Source: Brachybacterium faecium DSM 4810
GTDB taxonomy: Bacteria > Actinomycetota > Actinomycetes > Actinomycetales > Dermabacteraceae
Assembly (NCBI GenBank): GCA_000023405.1
Contig: CP001643.1
Span: 620,001 to 684,000 of the forward strand
Direction: 5' to 3'
DNA: 64,000 nucleotides
In this document: in pieces, positions 59,935-64,000 of the stretch
Numbering within the stretch: the first letter of the stretch is position 1
Layout: every line of letters starts with the position of its first letter
Notes under the pieces: generated by a model
Databases searched by the model: none
Seen by the model: the letters and a program-made list of their open reading frames with translations, nothing else
Told to the model about the DNA's origin: nothing
Translations under genes and position numbers: made by a program

Positions 59935-60036
59935 GACCTGAGGTTACGCGGGTGCTCCGGCCCGCCGCGGCGCACCCGGAGCAGTTCCTCCCAAGGGAGG
60001 AGGACCCGGCCCGTCGGCCCGCAGGAGCATGGAGGC

Positions 60037-60786
60037 ATGGAAGGACTGATGGACGCCGCCGGCCCGCTGGGACTGGTGCTGCTCGCCCTCGTGGACTCGA
60101 CCTCGATGGGCACGCTCGTGATCCCCGTGATCCTGCTGGTGGTGGGGGAGGGGCGGGCGCTGCGCGTGGCCGGGCGCACCCTGCTGTACCTGTTGGTGAT
60201 CGGGGTGTTCTACCTGCTCCTGGGCATCGCGCTGCTGGCCGGGCTGCTGCCGCTGCTGGAGCGCTTCGGGCATCTGCTGGCCGGCCCGCAGGTGATGACG
60301 GTGCTCGCACTGTGCGGGGTGGCGCTGGTGGTGTACTCCTTCCGCATCGACCCCAGAGCGGTCGCGAAGCGCGGCGGCGACCCCGAGGCCTCGGCCCGGC
60401 GCTGGACGCAGCGGGCCCGCCGCGCCTCGGGACGGCCCGGCCTGCTCGTCGGGCTCGCCCTCGCGGCGGGTCTCGTCGAGGCGGCGTCGATGATCCCCTA
60501 TCTCGCGGCGATGGGGATCCTCGCCGAGATGGGGGTGGGCCTGTTGCACGGGACGCTGCTGCTGGTGGGGTACTGCGCGGTGATGATCGTGCCCGGCGCG
60601 GTGCTGTGCGGGGTGCGGGCCGCGCTCGGGGACCGGGCCGATGCCTTCCTCGACCGCGCCCACGACTGGGCGGTGAAGAACGCGACCAGCGCCTTCTCGT
60701 GGGCGGTCGGCATCATCGGCGTGCTCCTCGCGCTGAACACGGCCGGCCCGGCTCTTGCCTGGCTCACCGGCGGGGCGGTGGGCTGA
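60037..60786 (+). CDS. GAP (Sap/sulfolipid-addressing) family membrane protein
   Basis: The 249-residue protein has six hydrophobic segments and resembles the GAP family (Peptidoglycolipid Addressing Protein, Pfam Sap): GLVLLALVDSTSMGTLVIPVILLVVG, LAAGLVEAASMIPYLAAMGIL and LNTAGPALAWLTGG. In mycobacteria such proteins help carry cell-wall lipids; here the cargo is unknown. ATGs at 60037 and 60049 are in frame; the first has AGGAG nine bases upstream. It is divergent from the sensor kinase gene. Confidence 0.8.
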   Translation: MEGLMDAAGPLGLVLLALVDSTSMGTLVIPVILLVVGEGRALRVAGRTLLYLLVIGVFYLLLGIALLAGLLPLLERFGHLLAGPQVMTVLALCGVALVVYSFRIDPRAVAKRGGDPEASARRWTQRARRASGRPGLLVGLALAAGLVEAASMIPYLAAMGILAEMGVGLLHGTLLLVGYCAVMIVPGAVLCGVRAALGDRADAFLDRAHDWAVKNATSAFSWAVGIIGVLLALNTAGPALAWLTGGAVG

Positions 60787-60915
60787 CCGGTAGACTTCCC
60801 GGGACTGATCAGCACAGGCGCGGAGCTGCGCACCATCGATCTCGAGGGGGACACCGCACGATGCCGCGCACGGACCAGGGGGCCGGCCGCACCGTGTCCA
60901 GGGGGTGGCGCCGCG

Positions 60916-61953
60916 ATGCCCCGTGAATCCCGCGGCACCGTGACCCTGGCGGACGTCGCCCGCGCCGCCGGCGTCTCCCTCGCCACCGCCTCCTTCGTGC
61001 TCTCCGGGCGGGGCGGCTCCCGCTCGGCCGGCTCCGCCGAGACGAAGAAGAAGGTGCGGGCGGCGGCGGCCGAGCTCGGCTACGTCCCCAACCGCCACGC
61101 GCAGGCGATGCGCACCGGCCGCGGCGGCGGCGTCGTGCTGGCGCTGGGCACGCTCGATGACCCGTGGGGCGTGCAGCTCACCGCGCAGGTGCGCGACGAC
61201 GCCCTCGCCCACGACCTGTCCACCCTGGTCCTCGCCGACGAGCGCTGGTACGAGTATCTCCTGGGGGCCTCGGCCGACGCCGCGCTGGTGACCAGCGTCG
61301 ACTTCGTCGCCGACGGGCCGGACCGGGTGCGGCGCCTCGCCTCCTCGACCCACACCGGGATCATCGCGTTCAGCGCGCAGATGGAGCCGGAGGGCTTCGA
61401 CGTGGTCTCCTCGACCCCGGTGCGCGCGATCGGCCGCGCCTACCACCGGCTGCGCGCCCGCCACGACCGGGTGCAGCTGCTCGCCCCGGATCTGGGCCGA
61501 CGGGTGGGCGGCACCCTCGCCCACCCCCGCACCCGCGCCTTCCTCGAGGCGGCGCGCGAGCACGGCGACCCGGGCGAGCAGCGGGTCCACATCGTCCCCG
61601 AGGGCAGCCACGAGACCTACCTCGCCGGGCTCGAATGGCTGCGCGGCCCGGACCTGCCCGAGGCGGTCATCTGCTTCACCGGCTACCAGGCGGTGGCCCT
61701 GCAGCTGGCCGCCGAGCGCGCCGGCGTGCGCGTGCCCGAGGAGCTCGAGATCGTCTCGATCGGCGACGTCCCGGCGAAGTCGGAGTTCTTCGGCCCGATC
61801 AGCTACTACGGCGTGGACGACGTCTTCGTGCGGCTCGCGCGCATCATCGTGGACCGGGCGGTGGACCGCGAGGACCGCCCCGGCAGCCTGCACACCTTCG
61901 ACTGGGAGTTCTTCCCCGGCACCACCACCCGCGACACCGACGGAGCGTCATGA
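60916..61953 (+). CDS. LacI family transcriptional regulator
   Basis: The 345-residue protein has the LacI headpiece VTLADVARAAGVSLATASFVLSG with the hinge EELGYVPNRHAQAMRTG-like AELGYVPNRHAQ, and a periplasmic-binding-fold sensor (PEELEIVSIGDVP). The typical SIGDVP end of the sensor is present. Its stop overlaps the start of the hydrolase gene (ATGA), so the two are made together. A 22-codon frame (60861-60926) overlaps its start but is not clearly real. Confidence 0.9.
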   Translation: MPRESRGTVTLADVARAAGVSLATASFVLSGRGGSRSAGSAETKKKVRAAAAELGYVPNRHAQAMRTGRGGGVVLALGTLDDPWGVQLTAQVRDDALAHDLSTLVLADERWYEYLLGASADAALVTSVDFVADGPDRVRRLASSTHTGIIAFSAQMEPEGFDVVSSTPVRAIGRAYHRLRARHDRVQLLAPDLGRRVGGTLAHPRTRAFLEAAREHGDPGEQRVHIVPEGSHETYLAGLEWLRGPDLPEAVICFTGYQAVALQLAAERAGVRVPEELEIVSIGDVPAKSEFFGPISYYGVDDVFVRLARIIVDRAVDREDRPGSLHTFDWEFFPGTTTRDTDGAS

Positions 61954-63224
61954 CCACCTGGACCCTGCCCGGCCTGCAGCTGCGCGACATCACCCTGCCC
62001 GTCCCGCTCGACCACGCCGACCCCACCGGCGCCCGGATCGAGGTGTTCGCCCGCGTGGTCACCGCGGACGGCGGCGAGGACCGCCCCTACCTGGTGTTCC
62101 TGCAGGGCGGTCCCGGCTCCGAGTCGCCGCGCCCGCTCGAGGCCTCCTCGCCCGGCTGGCTCTCGCGGGCGCTGCGCGAGCACCGTGTGGTGATGCTCGA
62201 CCAGCGCGGCACCGGCCGCTCCACCCCCGTCGGACCCGACACCGCCCTGCCCGAGGGCGCGGGGGCGCCGACGCTGCGGGAGGCGACCGCGCAGCAGCAG
62301 GCCCGCTACCTCACCCACTTCCGGGCCGACGCGATCGTGGCGGACGCCGAGCTGCTGCGCGAGCACCTCGGCGTGGAGAGCTGGGCGCTGCTGGGGCAGT
62401 CCTTCGGCGGCTTCACCACCCTGCGCTACCTCAGCACCGCGGCGAGCAGCGTCTCGACCGCGCTGTTCACCGGCGGCCTGCCGACGGTCGGGCCCGGGAT
62501 GGACGAGGTCTACACCACCACCTGGCACGGGATGATCGAGCGCAGCGAGCGGTTCTGGGCCCGCTTCCCCGGGGACCGCGACCGCTTCCGCCGCCTCGCC
62601 GACGCGGCGGACGCGGGCCGGCTCCGGCTGCCGGACGGCCAGCGCGTCGGCGTCGAGCGGCTGCGGCGGCTCGGACACCTGCTCGGCGCCTCCCAGGGCG
62701 CGGAGCGACTCCACTACCTGCTGGACCTCGACCCCGCCTCGCCCGCCTTCGCCCACGACCTCGCCGCCGCGCTGCCCTTCGGGGGCCGCAACCCGCTGTA
62801 CGCGGTGATCCACGAGAGCTGCTGGGCCGACGGGGTCGCCACCCGCTGGGCGGCCGACCGCACGCAGCCGCAGCAGGTGCGGGAGGATCCGACGCTCCTG
62901 GCCGGCGAGCACATCCACCGCAGCCTCTTCGCGGAGGACCCGGAGCTCGCGGTGTGGGCGGAGGCCGCGGATCTCCTCGCCGCGCACGAGTGGCCGACGC
63001 TCTACGACGCCGACGCGCTGCGCGCCGCGGACGTCCCCGGCGCCGCCGCGGTCTACTACGACGACGCCTACGTGCCGCGCGAGCACTCGATGGCCACCGC
63101 CGCGCTGCTCCCGCGCCTGCGCACCTGGGTCACCAGCGAGTACGAGCACAACGGCCTGCGCGCGAGCGGGGAGGGCGTGCTCGACCACCTCCTCGACCTC
63201 GCCGCGGGCCGCCGCGCCGCCTGA
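61950..63224 (+). CDS. Alpha/beta hydrolase, proline iminopeptidase-like (S33)
   Basis: The 424-residue enzyme has the S33 layout: LVFLQGGPGSESPRP as oxyanion-hole loop, MLDQRGTGRSTPV and the nucleophile Ser in LLGQSFGGFTTLRYLS. The His near the end is probably in PREHSMATA. It may release N-terminal residues (often Pro) from peptides or cleave a related ester or amide. The gene overlaps the LacI regulator by 4 nt. A link to a sugar-type regulator is unusual for a peptidase and leaves the substrate open. Confidence 0.88.
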   Translation: MTTWTLPGLQLRDITLPVPLDHADPTGARIEVFARVVTADGGEDRPYLVFLQGGPGSESPRPLEASSPGWLSRALREHRVVMLDQRGTGRSTPVGPDTALPEGAGAPTLREATAQQQARYLTHFRADAIVADAELLREHLGVESWALLGQSFGGFTTLRYLSTAASSVSTALFTGGLPTVGPGMDEVYTTTWHGMIERSERFWARFPGDRDRFRRLADAADAGRLRLPDGQRVGVERLRRLGHLLGASQGAERLHYLLDLDPASPAFAHDLAAALPFGGRNPLYAVIHESCWADGVATRWAADRTQPQQVREDPTLLAGEHIHRSLFAEDPELAVWAEAADLLAAHEWPTLYDADALRAADVPGAAAVYYDDAYVPREHSMATAALLPRLRTWVTSEYEHNGLRASGEGVLDHLLDLAAGRRAA

Positions 63225-63245
63225 GAGGTCCGCGCCTGCCCGCGC

Positions 63246-64000
63246 TCAGGCGTCGGCGACGAGGCGGAAGCCCTTGTTGCCGCTCGCGTCCTCCGCGGCG
63301 GTGGAGGAGCGGGCCGCGACCCGGTACCGGTTGCAGTACGAGTCGTGGCAGAGGTACGAGCCGCCGCGCATCACCCGCACGTCCCCGGTCAGGGAGGCGG
63401 CGCTGCCCGTCGTCCAGCGGTCGCTGCACCACTCCCAGACGTTGCCGGCCACCTCGTACAGTCCGAAGCCGTTGGGCGGGAAGGACCGCACCGGGGCGGT
63501 GCCCAGGTGGCCGTCCTCGAGGGTGTTGCGCACCGGGAAGGCGCCCTGCCAGATGTTGCAGCGGTGCTCGCCGCCGGGGGTGAGCTCCTCGCCCCAGGCG
63601 TAGCGGGCCTGGTCGAGACCGCCGCGGGCGGCCTTCTCCCATTCGGCCTCGGTGGGCAGGCGCATCCCGCACCAGCGGGCGAATGCCTCGGCGTCGCGCA
63701 GCGAGACGTGCACGACGGGATGGTCCTCGCGGCCCGCGAGCGTGGAGCCGGGCCCCTCGGGATGGTCCCAGCGCGCCCCCTCGACCGCGCGCCACCACGG
63801 GGTGCCCGGCGGTTTGCGGCTCGCGCGGCGCAGCTCCTTCTCCAGCAGCGCCCCGAACACGAACGACCAGCCGAACTCCTCGGCCTCGGTGACGTATCCG
63901 GTCTCCGCGACGAACGCCGCGAACTCGGCAGTGGTCACGCACGTGGCGTCGATGCGGAAGGCGGGCACCTCGACGGTGCGCACGGGGGATTCGCCGTCCC
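63246..64000 (-). CDS. Formylglycine-generating enzyme (sulfatase-modifying factor), 5' end outside window
   Basis: The visible 251 residues match the formylglycine-generating enzyme fold to its end: FRIDATCVTTAEFAAFV, LPTEAEWEKAARGG, NVWEWCSDRW and GGSYLCHDSYCNRYRVAAR. The two active-site Cys in LCHDSYC match the copper-binding pair of true FGE, so it probably oxidises a Cys of a sulfatase to formylglycine rather than being an inactive FGE-like protein. The frame continues to the right edge without a start (GDGESPVRTVEV), so the N-terminus is outside. A sulfatase gene is expected nearby. Confidence 0.88.
   Translation of the reverse strand, partial: DGESPVRTVEVPAFRIDATCVTTAEFAAFVAETGYVTEAEEFGWSFVFGALLEKELRRASRKPPGTPWWRAVEGARWDHPEGPGSTLAGREDHPVVHVSLRDAEAFARWCGMRLPTEAEWEKAARGGLDQARYAWGEELTPGGEHRCNIWQGAFPVRNTLEDGHLGTAPVRSFPPNGFGLYEVAGNVWEWCSDRWTTGSAASLTGDVRVMRGGSYLCHDSYCNRYRVAARSSTAAEDASGNKGFRLVADA

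Noticed and set aside
60861..60926. 22-codon frame MPRTDQGAGRTVSRGW overlapping the LacI start
   Set aside because: GAGGGGG is about 10 bases upstream and the overlap is suggestive, but codon content is not distinctive and no regulatory logic is visible.
61806..63188. 460-codon minus-strand frame opposite the S33 hydrolase
   Set aside because: Typical high-GC antisense frame; the plus strand has the full S33 motifs and a coupled start.

Overview
The window is high-GC DNA with dense, often overlapping genes, ATGA/TGATG start-stop overlaps, Tat lipoproteins and many -10 boxes placed 6-7 nt before an ATG (leaderless mRNAs). This fits an actinobacterium. The gene content (ectoine hydroxylase, many sugar ABC importers and glycoside hydrolases, DAHP attenuator) would suit a Brachybacterium-like (Dermabacteraceae/Micrococcales) genome, but the genus is an inference from memory, not a search.

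Layout. 1-449: end of an ISL3-family insertion sequence. 482-7078: type III restriction-modification pair (mod, res) followed by a decayed DUF262/DUF1524 (GmrSD-like) gene. 7.2-9.1 kb: an unknown tail-anchored protein and a broken SWIM zinc-finger gene. 9.1-11.3 kb: MgtC-like membrane protein and RtcB RNA ligase. 11.7-15.4 kb: a McrBC type IV restriction system whose McrB carries four N-terminal modules, one of them alkyltransferase-like. 15.4-19.1 kb: two lipoproteins, a Ser/Thr kinase and an ECF-type sigma factor, apparently one operon. 19.1-23.6 kb: Fic protein with its own palindrome, an ABC-ATPase-domain protein, a small membrane protein, and ectoine hydroxylase.

23.8-32.0 kb is one tightly packed eight-gene operon (peptide-type ABC importer, luciferase-like monooxygenase, two carboxymuconolactone decarboxylase/AhpD-fold proteins, glyoxalase-like protein) that matches a conserved but functionally unassigned gene set. 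32.1-47.7 kb is mostly carbohydrate metabolism: PQQ-propeller protein, SDR, FGGY kinase, GH3, Dps, ROK regulator, GH20, secreted beta-helix protein, and a CUT1-type sugar importer lacking its ATPase. 47.7-54.5 kb: AraC regulator/RibD-fold pair, CsbD, aconitase, and DAHP synthase preceded by a 19-residue leader peptide with Trp-Phe-Thr-Tyr codons and a hairpin. 54.6-64.0 kb: a DUF6226-DUF1990 fusion, MFS exporter, two-component system, GAP-family protein, LacI regulator with a peptidase-like hydrolase, and a formylglycine-generating enzyme running off the right edge.

The most interesting items are the multi-reader McrB, the aromatic amino acid leader, a pair of related nested inverted repeats at 51.9 and 56.1 kb, and twin 17-bp palindromes between the beta-helix gene and the sugar importer. 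No tRNA, rRNA or CRISPR array was seen.
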